NCBI GenBank assembly: GCA_010645155.1
Contig: CM021321.1
Location: forward strand, 8,780,471 to 8,844,470
Reading direction: 5' to 3'
DNA: 64,000 bases
Source: Tigriopus japonicus
Lineage: Eukaryota > Arthropoda > Copepoda > Harpacticoida > Harpacticidae
Below the pieces are notes generated by a model. It was not told the DNA's origin. It saw only the letters and a program-made list of their open reading frames with translations, and made no database searches. Numbering within the stretch: the stretch's first letter is position 1; each line of letters starts with the position of its first letter. This document shows, one piece after another, positions 35,667-49,500 of this stretch. The translations under genes were made by a program, and so were the position numbers.

Positions 35667-37039
35667 CCTGTTGAAGTCTCAGAGGTGGGTTATTTGTGTC
35701 GCTTTTGAGACAAAAATCGATCCGGTCGAGAAACATTTCCTTATGGCGACAGGAAAACTGACAAGCAAAACTGATCTGATGTCGAAAAGTGCCTCTTTTA
35801 TGAGCACTTGCGACGGCTTTTCCCGGTTGATCACTCTTCTTTTTATAGAATGGCATGTGCAAAGCTGTTTGAATGCCATGTAAGCTCTATTGGGCACGCT
35901 GAAGATTATGCGTTCTGCTGCCCAATGAGGCAGCAAAGATCGTTTGCATCTCCTTTTGACAGTTCATGAAAGCGTATTCAACTCCTCAAACCTCAGTGGA
36001 GTTGATCGATCGTTCAGGAGCCTTATTTGAACATGTTTCTTGTTCTTTTGAAATTCCGCATTTGGTGGATATTTCGAGACTGTTAGCTCGCCGCTGCGTT
36101 TTCGAACACCACTCCAAATATGGATATTTAAAACACGCAAGCAAAAGCGTGGCCGTTTGTGCAATTTCCGATTCATCAGGGCGTTAGTGTGAAATTGTTG
36201 GAGTGTGCTGTGCCAAAAATTGTCGGATTGACAACGAATCAAATGTTTTAGGGCGGGGAAAGAACTCGCCCACAAATGGGTCTTCTTTTGTGGATATCCT
36301 GAAAAGTGTTAGGGACAACTTTAGGAGTCGTATGTTAATGTAAAAGAAAATTTTGAGTGTATCAAAATCAAAGCTAGAGATAACGGTCTGAAAGTATGCT
36401 CGAGCAACGTCAATCTGACGTAATACTTACACAGTAAAAACAAATATACACGCTAACATGAGACCGTTAAGCAAAACGTAACTACCAGTAAAGAGTAAAG
36501 AACTTATAACATACACCTGAAAATTTTCAACACCAAGCTCCTAATGTCAATTGTTTCTGAAATGTTCGGAAAGTTTCTTTATTTCATAAGTCCTCGTTTT
36601 TAGTTCTTCTATCATACAAATACAAGATGGTGAGTTTTTTACTATATATAAATAAAGTGTTGCGTCTGTTGAGATTAGTGAAGAACCGAGGGCTCTTCTT
36701 CGGTCAAAAAATCGGTTTCAACTAAGCCAATTAAAACTAGAACAAGGGCAGTCTTGAATCGTCATTACAGCCACAAAATCATGCCCTCTGGCAAATCTCT
36801 TCTAAATAAAGAAAAATCAAATCTGGTGAATTTGTGTTGCTATTTTTTTTTTTTTGCGGAATAGGGTTTTACTCTTGCATTGTCCTAAAATCGAAAGAGT
36901 TGAAAATAAAAGTGTGTTATTTCTTTTCTTAGTGAAAGACTTCTTTATATGAGTGCTTGAAATTATCTTTCTAAATTGGATGTGACCAAAAGGTCATAAA
37001 AGGATTGTCCCGTCTGTTTTGAAGTTTTAGCCACAAGGC

Positions 37040-37096
37040 TTTAGTCCGTTTGGGTTTTAGCCCTTTTGCGGTAATTTCCCTTTCGGTCCATCACTA
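37040..37096. repeat. Solo right end of hAT MITE
   Basis: The sequence ends TTTCCCTTTCGGTCCATCAC plus TA, identical to the right terminus of the element at 22539-22878. Preceding text (TTTTAGCC repeats) is a degraded version of its subterminal units. No left end was found. Confidence 0.6.
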
Positions 37097-40000
37097 AAAA
37101 TACCAACGCCAACGGGAAGAATTAGTGAGAGACCGGGTTAATGGTGACTTCAACAGACGGTTGAATTGCCTGTATTTAAAAATGACGCAATGTAATGTTT
37201 TTCTTTGTCTTTGATCAATTCTTGACGATTTGAAGCAAACTTCCTAAGTGCATTCCCTGACTTGCAATCAACAAGATTTAAATTGAATACACTTGGCGCC
37301 GCTTTTGAGAGAATTTTCGAGCTTAATTTGTGATTCTAGTCAAAGTTCGGAACGATCGCGCCAATTTTCCCAGGTGAATAAAATCGATCAGGAAGATGAG
37401 ATCCCGCAGATTAGGGTACTAGCAATAATAATAATCCTCCTAGTCGTCATTTGGCAGCGCTACGGATAAAAAATGATGTGTGGACAGTTACTTCCACAAC
37501 ATAGAGACATGTGTTTGTGAGCCTGAAGACCTAATTGCATCAAGGGCACTGGAACGAACCAGAAACCCCGAAAGGTTTGGCGACAAGACTTCCTTTCCGT
37601 TCATTTCAGAGATCTGAATCTCGAACATCTCCCGTAAATAAGACTCGGACGCATTTGAAGGTCAACCAGATGCAGCCATGATCCATGATCATTGGATTGG
37701 ATACCTGATGAATTGTCTCGATCTTCAATTGAACACGTGTGAAATTCAGATCAAGGAAGACTTCAGAGCAGCAAGAAATTGTCAAGACCAATAACAACTT
37801 ATTGGAGCCATTCATCCGAACATCACGTTTGGCAATCAAACCAGTAATGGCAGTCCATCTAGAGTTATTAGGCTCTCGAAGGTAACCGCATTTTCTGGCC
37901 ATGGGGTCCAAACGAGATCACAAGAATGCGGACTATTCATTCCTTCCCGTTTTCACACAAATCAAAGTCTCGTGTTTCTTGTGATTGCGTGAGGTTGTGG
38001 TTGTCAAGACAGATCAATTTCCATACTCCTAAGTCTATTCATGGATATTGCCTGTGGGGTTTGTTACTACTTATTTCGAGCTCGTCCATCTCACAAGACA
38101 TTCAGATCGGTCTTGACCAAACAATGAAACGAGCCAAAATTTCATGGCACGAGTTTACTTCATCGATGCAAATGTACTCTATGGAGGTACAGAGGGAACA
38201 CGATTTGCAACAAATGCATTCCCGAGTATACATTGGATATCCAAAGAAACTAGCCTTGAGGCCGAATGCCACCAAAGTTGGCTAACAAACCGTTTCCCTT
38301 AGCCATCTCGCTTTATGATTATCTTGGCCGGACGTTTATTGCTATGAAAATGGAAATGAAGTGCTCTGCATGAATGGCTTCATATTCCGGGTTATGGTTG
38401 TTGAACAACCGAACTTTCTGTGGGCTATCAACTTGGGTGTCAAACCACTCTAGCCTGTGAATCAACGGGATTCAATGTCCTCCCTGAATGAATGTTATCA
38501 TCACCTGGGGATCTAGTAGAGCATTGGTTGAAATAATGCGACCTCTAACTTTATTGCGTTTTGTTTAGAACTCCAGGGATTTCCGACCCGGTTTCATCGC
38601 GGAAAGAATCCGTCAAATGGACCTCGTCCAGTTACTGCTTTATATGCAATATCTAAAGGACCGTTCGCCAAACCCTTTTAGCGAAACTGGTTCAGGGGAG
38701 ATTTTCGGACTACACCTCCAAGGGCGGTTCAATTGTGCGAATTGTTAGCGTTCTCAAAAGAGAGGCAGGAAAAAACCTGCTACAGTACTCGGACTAATTT
38801 TCCATGCCTTGTTTACAAACGAAATTGGTAGGACCAATTGATTGGCTACGATCAGGTGGAATTCATCCAGTGTTCTTTGAAATGTCTGAAAACAACCCGC
38901 CAACTCATGACTCATGATACGCTGCTTACTTGAAACATCTACAGTACATACACATTCCTTATTCAAATATCTTTTGGCCATGGACACGCGATATCCAATC
39001 TGACCGAGACGCCTCCGATTAAAGAACCCATTGAAATTCTATTCGAGGAAAGCTGTTCATTAGAAAATGGCAAACCTGGCGCTGTTTGCTACCTCATCGA
39101 GCGTTTTTTCTGACCTTAATTACGCTCTGACCCATCATAAACTATAAAGGATGCGAGCTCTTGTCAAATCTGAATTATATTAGTCAATTTTCCTCTCGTT
39201 CGTTTATTATGGAGATTATATTCCCGGCAGCAATATCAGGAGAAAAGGATTGTTACCTCTGCTGTTACTCTCAAAAAATGGGCAGGAATGGCGAAAGTCG
39301 AGCTAGTTTTGGGTTCAGGAGTTTGCGATAATTCAGGGCCAGGCCGGACTATTTATTTGTCCTCATTGTCAGGACCCGTTTTTTTCAACATGGTTTGTGC
39401 AGAAACCTAGATTTGCATTGCACATAAAAATGGGAATGTCTATTTTGTGTCCGCCAAATTTGCCCCTAAGATAGACGTAATCTTTTCCACTTTTGGAGTT
39501 GGTAATAGCTAATAGGGGAGACTCATTTTCTGGTTGAGTTTTTATCGCCTCCTCCTTCAACGACATGTCAGACCTCAGAAGTAAATACAGAGTTTGGGGA
39601 GGATCCATCAATATTTCTAGCATTTTTTTGTGGGTTTGCGGAAATTTTGCAAATATTTGGCATTACAAAAAGGCGGTACTATTTGAGACTCTGAGCATAA
39701 ATCATCACATTGGGATGGTCATATTGAGCGGTTCTTCACTCCAAATGCATCTTGGCCAATACCTGGCTGATGACAATTGATGGGAAAACGTCGTGACTTG
39801 AATATTGGTCTTTGTACGTCTAAGCTGACGGTTTTGAAATCTTATGATGCTTATTCAAATGTTGGGAGTAGGGAAAACCTTTTCGACATTGATCCACAAA
39901 AATCGTGTTAGTTTACAAACTAATGCCACTGTACTTGTGAAAGAAGGGGAAAAAATTCTTAGCATTTGCAGGATCAGGATCTTTAGAGAGAGTAGGGTTG

Positions 40001-43000
40001 TCAAAAATATGGTCATGATGGTCAAATACCTAACGTAGACCTAGCAAAATGCACAATTGTCTGAAGGGCACTGACAAGAAAATGTTGTAAAAGATTGTAA
40101 CATTAATCATAAACAAACTTAATGGACGAGTGAAAAGTGAAAAAACAAGGGAAGAACAAAATAAGTGCCATACCTATTTAAAGTTAAATAGTATGCATTT
40201 AGATATTTTCAACAGCCCTATTGATAAATCAAGATGGGCATCATTTAGTACGTTAATTGCTTCGCCAAGTTCCTACTCCACCCATTTCGGACGGTAGGTA
40301 TTCTATTTTCCACGTCCCAAAGAGAAGAAAGACTGACTGCGACAGGCCTTAAACGAGGTCACTCTCTTAGGTTGAACCAAATCCGATATTCAAGACCATC
40401 TCTACATTGAATGGCCCCTTCCTTCCTTGCCCTAATGAAAACATGAACAGTTTCCGCTTTGTTGTTGATAGGACTGGTTTAGAGTTCAGGGATGCCATAT
40501 TTTAATGACGTCAAAAGCCATTGAGAGTATTATCCTCCCGATTAGCAAACAGGACTTGTTTGAGCAAATTTTTGGCAAAGATTGCCTACATTTTGATTGT
40601 ACTTGGATGGACAAGTAAGGTGCTTGTGGTGATTACTTTGAAGGATAACGTTAATCCATGTCCAGTAGCCAAGCACGTGCAAACCTCTTGGAAGTGTGGA
40701 TGATGTACCTACACTGGGGGTGCATCATACGTTAAATTTACTTACTTACTAGCTCATACCTGCCCCATTGTGGCCGGTTTGCAAGGAAGTTTTGAGTCGT
40801 GGTAATGAGACAAGGCATGCAAAACAGACCAGGCACAGATTCAGTCCATCACGCAGATTGAGACTTCTGATAAGACGGGTAATCACCCTTCAGAGCCCTG
40901 AAAGAGGTAGCAGATTGCTCACTATTTAGGGGGACCCGACAAAAACACTAAAGCGTCAAACTCGACACCTTGTGCAGCTCAAGCTTGGCATCCGGCATTT
41001 TCAACTGAGTCATTTCTCCTCTCCCTGAGCTTGTGTTTGCATATTTTCACAACGTACGCCTTTTTGCCCAATTTGTTCGCTTTTGCGTGGTCTAGATATC
41101 CTTTGTGTTTCTTTTCCATTAAAGGAGTGGACAAAAAAAATATTAACTATTCAGGCTCCGCCTCCTTGGAAATCGGTTTTTAAAAATAGTCGCCATAAAA
41201 CAGGTTGTTGGAATGTGTAAACAAAAGGAGTGCAAGTGATTAACACCTCTTCGGTGAGGTGAAATACATGGCTGTCAATATGATAGTCGTTTGCTTAGAA
41301 ATGCAATTCCATCATGTAGGCCTACTTTGGTCAATTTGTGTGTTTCGCGTTGGTGGGGTATGAATAAGGCCTTTACAACGCCCAGAATTGATCAATGCTG
41401 AATTTGTCTTGGAGGTGTGCAGAATTGCCAATTCCTTTTCAAGGTGCAAAACTAATAACTCATCATTGTGCATAACAACCCAAAACAATGATGGTTATTT
41501 CGAATTTCCCGCTCTTCGTCATTGAAAGAACGTTGTAGGCATGCCATTTTAGCAATCCCATAGCCATAAATTAGGCTCTCTTTGTCCGTATGTTAGAGGC
41601 TGTTCTTTTGGGACCACACTTTACTGATAGTTATCTATGTTTGCGTAACAATTTCATGATCTCATCACGCTTCAGAAAATGTTTATTATCAAGCTAGCTA
41701 GACATAATTGACACCTAAATAAGTGTAAACATGACATTGTTCTCATTCATCCGCGACAGTTTTGCTTGGAGTCATTGAAACAATGTGTTTTCTACCGAAT
41801 GGTTCCGATTCCAAGCGTTGCTAATTTTTCCTGATCAGATTAAAGTATAAGTAGATCCATCGATCTCATCCTTCAGAGAGGTAGTACGAATATTCACATG
41901 CAAGGTCATTGGAAACGATAACTGAAGGACAAACCAGGTCAAAAAAGGTGACTGGTGGTTGAGAAATATGGATTTATGGCGAAGGATGGGTTTTCGTGCC
42001 TTTTCCATTTACATTTACGCAGCAAACAAGATGACAGACTTCATTTATATTCCTGGACCGCAAAGATTGTTCATTTCACGTGTCGACCTCACCGACCCTT
42101 TTCACGACCATGACTCAATTTCTAGACGACAAAATCTCGTTTAGATTTGCATAAATCTATCCCTGCTCTCGTTCCTATTGAATTCCTTCATCTCATGGTT
42201 TGAACTGGAATGACCTACCGGTCATTTATCATGCTTAAAGTGGTCGCAAACCAAATCAATTCCTCATATCAGTAAACGATGTGAGTAATTGAACTTTTCC
42301 TGAAGTCTCAAGCACTACGATCGGTGGCCAGGGGCCATCATCACACTTTAGGTCGCTCTGATCCCCATTTCTGGGTAATTAAAAGACCAACAAAACCTCG
42401 ATGAAAAATGGGGGAAAAAGTTGGTTGAGCTCGATCTCGGCGAAGAAGAGGGCAATGAAATGCGAGCGTATAAATCACTTGGAGTCATGAAAATTCCGAG
42501 AGATTGAAATAGTCCATCATTTCTTCAAAAGAAGCCTGGGATGTGTCTTGGAGTGTTAAAGTTCAAGCTTGGAGAAAGAAGGCGAGCAAAAACAGTCTGG
42601 AAATGAAGTTTTTAACTGTGGATCTTGATCACCTGAGCAATCGTGATAGGGATCTAGCACTTTTTGGCTTGCACGAGATCGCTCGAACCTGCCAATACAA
42701 CTTAATATATATGAACATGAGACGCTCAAATTGAAGAGCCAAGTTGGAAAATAATTCCATGACAAACTCGGTTTGGCCATGTTCCTGAAAATCCGATCGA
42801 CGGTTCGAGATTTTAACGGAAGAGCACTCAATATTCATTGAACCAATCTCCCCGAATTCAAAATGTGAGGGCGAAGCTGCTATTTGTTTGGACACCTGAT
42901 GCTAAAGACAATTTTATTATCGATCAAGCCAGGAATTGCGTTTCTTGAGAACTTGGGAAGGGTTCTCCTTCTAAGAAAAAGGTTGTTAGTGCCTTTTATC

Positions 43001-46000
43001 GGCCCAATTACGACTTTTAACCGAACGGGTTTTGTGACCGGATTAATGCATGTAAGGAATGTTATGCGAGGGCTAAACTTGTAAAATCATTGAACCTGAA
43101 TTAGAATGCCAAACATTAAATTGGTAATGTCAATGACATGGTTAGGTAAATGCTTTAAATCGTCCTATTGTTTAAAATATCGAAGTGAATTTAATGATTC
43201 GCAATGAATTATTTTTATCTAATGGTGACAATGAGTCGGGTTTAAAAGATTTATCCAATATCTAATGTACGCATTACATTCGATTCTTTAATATCCAAGG
43301 TAAATAGGACACATTTTGCTTTAAAAATGGTTCCTTGATTGCATCGATAAAATAGCGGCAAATTACCAAAAGTTTGTGGACCAAGGTCATATTTTTGGTA
43401 CCAAAAAAGGCAAGCTGGTTCAACCTAAGTTTTTTAACATCGACGTTTAATGGTTATTATTATTGTTCTGTTCTAGGCGTGGCGATGAGGAGGAATTTCG
43501 TGATTTTCTTGAAATTGTGGCTGTGATACTTTGTTCTGATATTGAAATCGGGCCAAACACCTTTCATCGAGCAACCAAAGGACATGGGGTATGTGCAATG
43601 TATTACTAGGTGCAAACATTCTGCTCTTACCCTGCCAAATAGACATGCATACATAGACTGACTCATCCACACGGTCACACTGTGCTATCATCCGTGCAAA
43701 TCTTGATTCCCTTTCATTCGCCACCATTTTTGTGTGCCAATAAACCTTGAGAGATCTTTTGTGAGCTAGACTCCTTCTCTCTCATATATCAACGACGTTT
43801 AGCCTAGCTTCATAATTTTTCCCATGTTTATGATGTCAGGGAAGGAGGTTTTATGGTCGCAGATTTTCCAATCGGCCTCTGTTGGGATGCCAAGTGCCAA
43901 TTTTGAAAAGATCGTTTTCTTCATGTACAATGATTGGGGACGAGACGCCATTCATTAAGCACACAAGCGTCTCTCTTACCTACCAGCCACACTACTTAAG
44001 CTATTTCATTTTTTAAGTTTTATTACCGATGATGGCCTTCTGCTTTAATTTTGCATCGTATTTGAAAACTAGATCAAAACAAATATGGAAAAGGAATGTG
44101 ATCGACATGTTTAGTATTCAAAATATGTCCTACTTCTTTATTCTGGTATTCAATTGAAAAAAATGTCAATCTGTGCTGTGATTAAGCTCAATTTATAGAC
44201 TAAACCGAAACCAACCCTAGAAATGTCAATTCTCTTTTGAAAATGGCGCCATTTTTTCCCGCTTTCTTTTCATCGACAGCTGAACGGATGTAAGAAGCGT
44301 AATAACACCTCTGAGTGTAGCCTGACCGTAAGAAGGGCCAGTTCAGGCCTCTAGTCGATAAACGCCGTTTCAAAGAGGCCTAGCCAGTCCATTACGAAAA
44401 AATCATCATGCGAGACCCACGATTGGGTTTCCCTGTGATCAAAGAACAAAGGATTTTTGCTTCATGAGCTTTGATTTGACAAAAGGTTTCGCCTTGAATG
44501 CGCGGTGGCCATGCACTACTTACTACAGTAGCTTCCTGCCTATTGATACGAGAATGTTCTTGCCCTCTACGGTCTAATTAATCCCTAAAGCTTCATCTTG
44601 ACCCTCTTGCAACGGTACCTTTGGCTGGCTATGGTGGCAAATTTGATTAATTTTAAGTGCCAAGATGCTCCGTCACGCTTAAACGCTTTCTTCAGGCATT
44701 CATGTACGATTGCTATTTGACCTGGATTCCAATGTTCTTCTATCAACTCTAAATGGTCCTGAAGGAGTGGCCAGTCTATCAGTTTATGGCTTTTGAACCA
44801 CTTCCACCTAATTCTGACCACTTTTTTTACCTTTACAAGGCTCCTTAGAGCACTACGTTTTTGACAAGATCAGCACATAAATTCATCAAGTTTACTCAAT
44901 CAGTTTGGAAATAATGGACCTCCGCTGTCTTTAAGCAATTAATAGAAGTGGCTCAGCATGACTTTTTTACGGGGGTCTGAGTCACAATTACTAAGCAGAT
45001 CAAGTTAGTGGGTTGTACCATATCTGATTTGGTATTTCAAAACATGGTCGATAACACAGATGTTCTTCCATGAAATCGTGAAAACTTGCGCGTGAATCGT
45101 TATTTTCTTGCTCTAAAATGGAATGTTTGTTTAGCAAAAGAGAAAATCAACCAAAAAGTAAAAATAATGGACACGTGATCTGGAGCATTTTGGTTATTAA
45201 ACCAGGAATCTGCTTCGTTATATGACGTCTGGACCTATTTTGCAAACATTCCTGCTGTGCAAGCGGTTTTGAATTGCACAATATGTTGGTGATTGAATTT
45301 TTGCACACAAGTCAACATGTTTGCCATATGAAAGACCTTTTCATTGAAACAATTCATCGACATATTTTGCATTTTTAAATTTGGTTTCATTCAATGCAAA
45401 ACCAATGGGGATTGTTTGAAGGACAAACAATCATTGAAGATTCCTTAGTATTACTAATCAACCAACGTTTTTGGTTTGCAAACATTCGATGAATCCATTG
45501 CGAAAAAGATATACCGCAAATCAAATAGTACTCTAATTTTAGGCAAGTCAATCTGTGATTCAGCGATTTCTACGACGAACCTAGAAACGCCGATAGGGAC
45601 TAGAATCAGTTAGAAAGAGAGAAGTCTCTCATAATGAATTTCATATCTTGAGGGGAATGCCAAATTATTGTAGCATTTCTTGCTTCTGAAGATTAAGTCA
45701 TTCTTATTTTGATCGGAAACACAGTTGGAATCCAATACTTTAGCCAAAACTTGTGATGCTTTCAATCATGGTAGGATTGTTTGGATTGTAGCTAACGATA
45801 TCGAAAGTTATAGGGTGCGTGTGTGTGTGTAATCAGGTGTATTTATGTCCCTTGGACCAGCATTTTAGTAATTTTAATACTAGTCTATCATGCTAGGACA
45901 CTAGGTATTAAGTCTTTATAATAGTAAGACCTTTCATTAAAACTTGAACTACAAACAGAAGAAAAATTGTGCTGGCATTGAGTCTTTGGAGTATTGTTAT

Positions 46001-46429
46001 CATTGCATATTGAATTTAGATTGTCACTGAAATGTCATTGAAATCACTCAAGGGCTCAAATATGGCTTTTTGGTAGCCATTTTGCACGACTTGTTACAAA
46101 ACCTCCTCCGTGCCCGTTTTGCATCCCAATTAAGTTTGTGGAGATGTTACGACCAAATATGGCACCCTGTCCCAATTTTGCCGCGAGTTTTAGTGCTCTA
46201 ATTTTATGACGACTACTTTTCAAAGCCAATTATGAGGTTCGTAAATTTTCATGCCTGAACGCCGTGCAAAAGGGATGATTTCCAATTTCCAATGCATTCT
46301 ACTTGCCTCTCGATACCAAATCAAGACAAAACAAGGACACGCTAAAAACTCATCATCGCTTCAGAACCTAAAGAGATCTTTCTTATTCTAAAATCTAAAA
46401 AAACACCTCTGGTCTGTTTCGCTTTCCAG

Positions 46430-46527
46430 GTCCCAGATCGATTGTACCAACTAGTGGACCGATCAACGGATGGACTGGTAACTGCCGATCAGGTCATGGA
46501 GTTCATTGCGGGCCTACAGGCCATTCG
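46430..46527 (+). CDS. NOX5: NOX5 exon: extra N-terminal EF-hand-like unit
   Basis: Acceptor CTTTCCAG ends at 46429 and donor GTAAGA starts at 46528. The exon encodes residues 1-33 of the visible protein. The loop DRSTDGLVTADQ at residues 10-21 has the EF-hand pattern at positions 1, 3, 5 and 6 (D, S, D, G) and a hydrophobic residue at position 8. Position 12 is Gln rather than Glu, so Ca2+ binding may be weak. Human NOX5 starts near the next EF-hand, so this unit is an N-terminal extension relative to it. The exon begins on a codon boundary and needs an upstream exon or exons. Confidence 0.85.
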
Positions 46528-49500
46528 GTAAGATTGACGAGCCAACACTTGTTCTTACTTAAAGGCTAGGTGCATACTTTGTATTGACTTCTTCCAAGTT
46601 AGTTGCATTTGGCCAACAGGGTCTCGACAATGGACCGGAGAAGACTGCCAAATTCATTTCAGATGCTTGGTCTTTTGAGTGATGAGAATTTTTTAAGCTG
46701 GGACAATTTGTCCGGGTAGTGTTATGGAGATCGTTTGTTTGGCATTTTCCAGGTTTTGAAAGGAGCCGAAGATGATTAGTTGATAACAAATTGGTCTACG
46801 CATTTCGTTTGACTGAGGATCAGTTCCATTTGAATAAGTTTTGAGGCAATTTTATTGCTTCACTAACCGTGATGAAATATTTTGTGCATTCTTTTGGTTT
46901 TTGAAGTTATCTACGGATAAATGCAGTGTTGCTTGATGATGTTGATAAAGATGTTTTAAAACATGCAAAAAGTAGTCAAAAATTAACAAAATTTCAACAT
47001 TCACAGAGTTTAATCATTCAGAAAGTCTTACAAATCGTTTATTCCAATCATTTCAATTTCACGCCTCGCGAACCCAGAATGGGCCCCATGACTACATTAC
47101 GTTAATTGTATGTGAAATTTTGCAATCTTCTCAGTTTTAGTGACAGAATTTCCTAATCCATGCCGGAAATAAACAAGCACAACATCAATGGGAATTTTTT
47201 TCTAGTTGCATTTCAAACTAGCAAGAATATCAAAATGTTAAATCTTGAAATTTTGGTTCGGTAAAAAGAGCCGCTCTCAATCATCCATCCACTTCAATAA
47301 TTTCAAGAGGGCGAGTCTTGTCTGTACTTGAACTCGATATCCCATTACTTGATCATAACCACATCAAAGCAAAGTTACCTCGTTAAGCAATTTGGCAATG
47401 CAAAAAATGCATGCCGTTCTTTGCACTCAATTTTCGATGCACTCAATTTTGCTGGTACTCACAGAGCCAATTTCTAATGGGCATTTTTCGCAATGATCTT
47501 CCGAACCGATTTTCCTCGTAAACAGTGTGCAAGAAAAGTGTCGTTAGAATTGAACAAGTTACAAATGTCAATTGCTGATTGGTCGTGCTGAGGGGTTATT
47601 GATCTATATATTAGTTTTGAAACTTTACAAAGTGATAAAACATTTTACTCTTTCGTAAACTAGTGAATACTGTTTGTTTAAGATAATCCCACTTCAATGG
47701 ATTGTACATAAGACACGATAATACATCTTTAACTTCAATTTGATATAAATCTAGTAGGCATGGGTGACACCGGTACTTTTGACATCGACACTGACACCGA
47801 CACCAAACAAAGTCGACACTGACTCCGACACCGACCTCGACACCAACACCGGCAGTGAAAGTGATTGTGGTAAAAGTTCGTATTTTTGAAAAAAAATCAC
47901 GACACCTTGTAGGTGTCGGCACAAAAGCCCGGTGTCGATACTGACACTGGCTTCTCGCCCGCCCTATACTAAAGCTTAGACCAACATACTTTTCTATGTA
48001 TTTCCAGGAACCCTTACTAAGACTTTCCTTGAAACATAACACCTTTTCTAATAGTATCAAGTGCAGGTGGTCGTCACTTTGATAGGAAATATAAACTTTA
48101 TTGGGTGCATTTTTTTCGAAGCCCGTTTCAAAACTCCCAGTAACATGCTCATAAAACCCAAAATAATACTTAGTTTACGAAGCATGTTCAAAGGTCTTGC
48201 CATTTTCAGACTTCTCTTTAAGAAGTGCAATTGTTCAACATGAAAAAAAGATCCACCTTGAATGATTTGATCCTCTTGTCGACGGGTTTTGTACAAGATT
48301 TTGCAAGTTGGCTCTTGGGGGCCAGAGCTAATTGAGGGCTTTTAGTTGATGGTGAGGTCACTTTTTGCATTTTCGGATGCCGGATTGCATGACAATGTCA
48401 AATAAGCCCGCGTGTTAAAGAATCAAACTTCTGATTCTCCGTCTATCTATGAATTGTTTCGAAGATCTATATTAGGCTATCAAAGCAATGTGAATCACAG
48501 TTAACCTTTTTGTTTCAGACCCCGTAGTGAATTAACCGAGGAGAACCTGAAATGGTTGGAAAACGTCTTTCGTCAGTCAGTGGGTGAGAGTGGTGAGATC
48601 CGACTCATCGACTTCAAGAGCATTGTCAATTCCAAAAATGTAAGTTCATGATTGCTTTGAACATGTCAAGAACACATTTACAAGTTGGCTCTCGTCACAA
48701 AGTGGAAAAAAACACCATAACATGATAGATAAACTCAATAACAAGTCCATTAAAAACAAACACCATCAGGGATTTGGAACTACTTTGGTTGTTGTGGGCA
48801 ATTCCTACGCGAGCATATTTATCAATTTGTTTCTTTTTCAGCCATTTTTCGTTGAACGGGTGTTTCATATCTTCGACAAGGATGATAATGGAAGCATATC
48901 GCTTCAAGAATTCCTCGACGCAATGCACCAATTTGCAGGACAAAGTCCGGATGATAAAATCAAATTTCTCTTCAAAGTGTACGATATTGACGGTAAGACA
49001 AACTTTTTTTTAAATCGAAGTTGGCAGGGTTTCTTTAACGTTCTATTGAGAGAAAAAGGTTTGGGTTTTTTTTTATTTCTTTCACGATCTTTATGGCATC
49101 TTGGACCGAGTGTGAATTTTCTTGTAAAGGTAAATTGCTGAGAGATTGTCTATTGGTAGTCAAGCAAAAGGTCAACTTCAAAGGGTCAGACCACCTCGAA
49201 CATTTTTGTGTTTATCAAACCCAAGATAGTCCTCCGACAAAATTTCTTTGGCATCTTTTTTGAGCGGTTATGATCCAGACTTGGGTGTATGTATTGCATT
49301 TAAAATGTAATTAATTACAATAGCAAATGCTTTGTGAAAAACTGTAATTATGGCAGCACAAAATGTCTGTTTTTATTGTTTCGTTGATGATGCTTTACTA
49401 CCGCTACAAAGAATGCTCTTCCAAGTAAACAAATAATTCAAATATAACTTGAACGACTAACATTTATATGAAATTTGGTCTACCGCGAGTTACTTTTTTA

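Larger units (their letters stand above)
33493..46429. other. Long stretch with no confirmed gene
   Basis: I found no recognisable exon, RNA gene or complete repeat in this 13 kb. Notable weak items are the dense unrecognised frames at 35202-36275, a truncated hAT end at 37040-37096 and an open frame at 38569-38748. If the exons at 18424 and 19262 belong to the NOX5 gene, this whole stretch is intron that must hide at least one small exon. Otherwise it is the space upstream of NOX5. Confidence 0.4.

Noticed and set aside
37926..38285. 119-codon plus frame with a hydrophobic stretch
   Set aside because: No known family, no credible splice borders, and an overlapping minus frame next to it; insufficient support.
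47611..48060. 149-codon minus frame with Val/Gly/Cys repeats
   Set aside because: The repeats come from the GACACC-type DNA repeat at 47755-47966.
48722..49141. 139-codon frame starting at 48722
   Set aside because: It is the EF-hand exon 48842-48992 extended into both introns; the real borders are the CAG at 48841 and GTAAGA at 48993.
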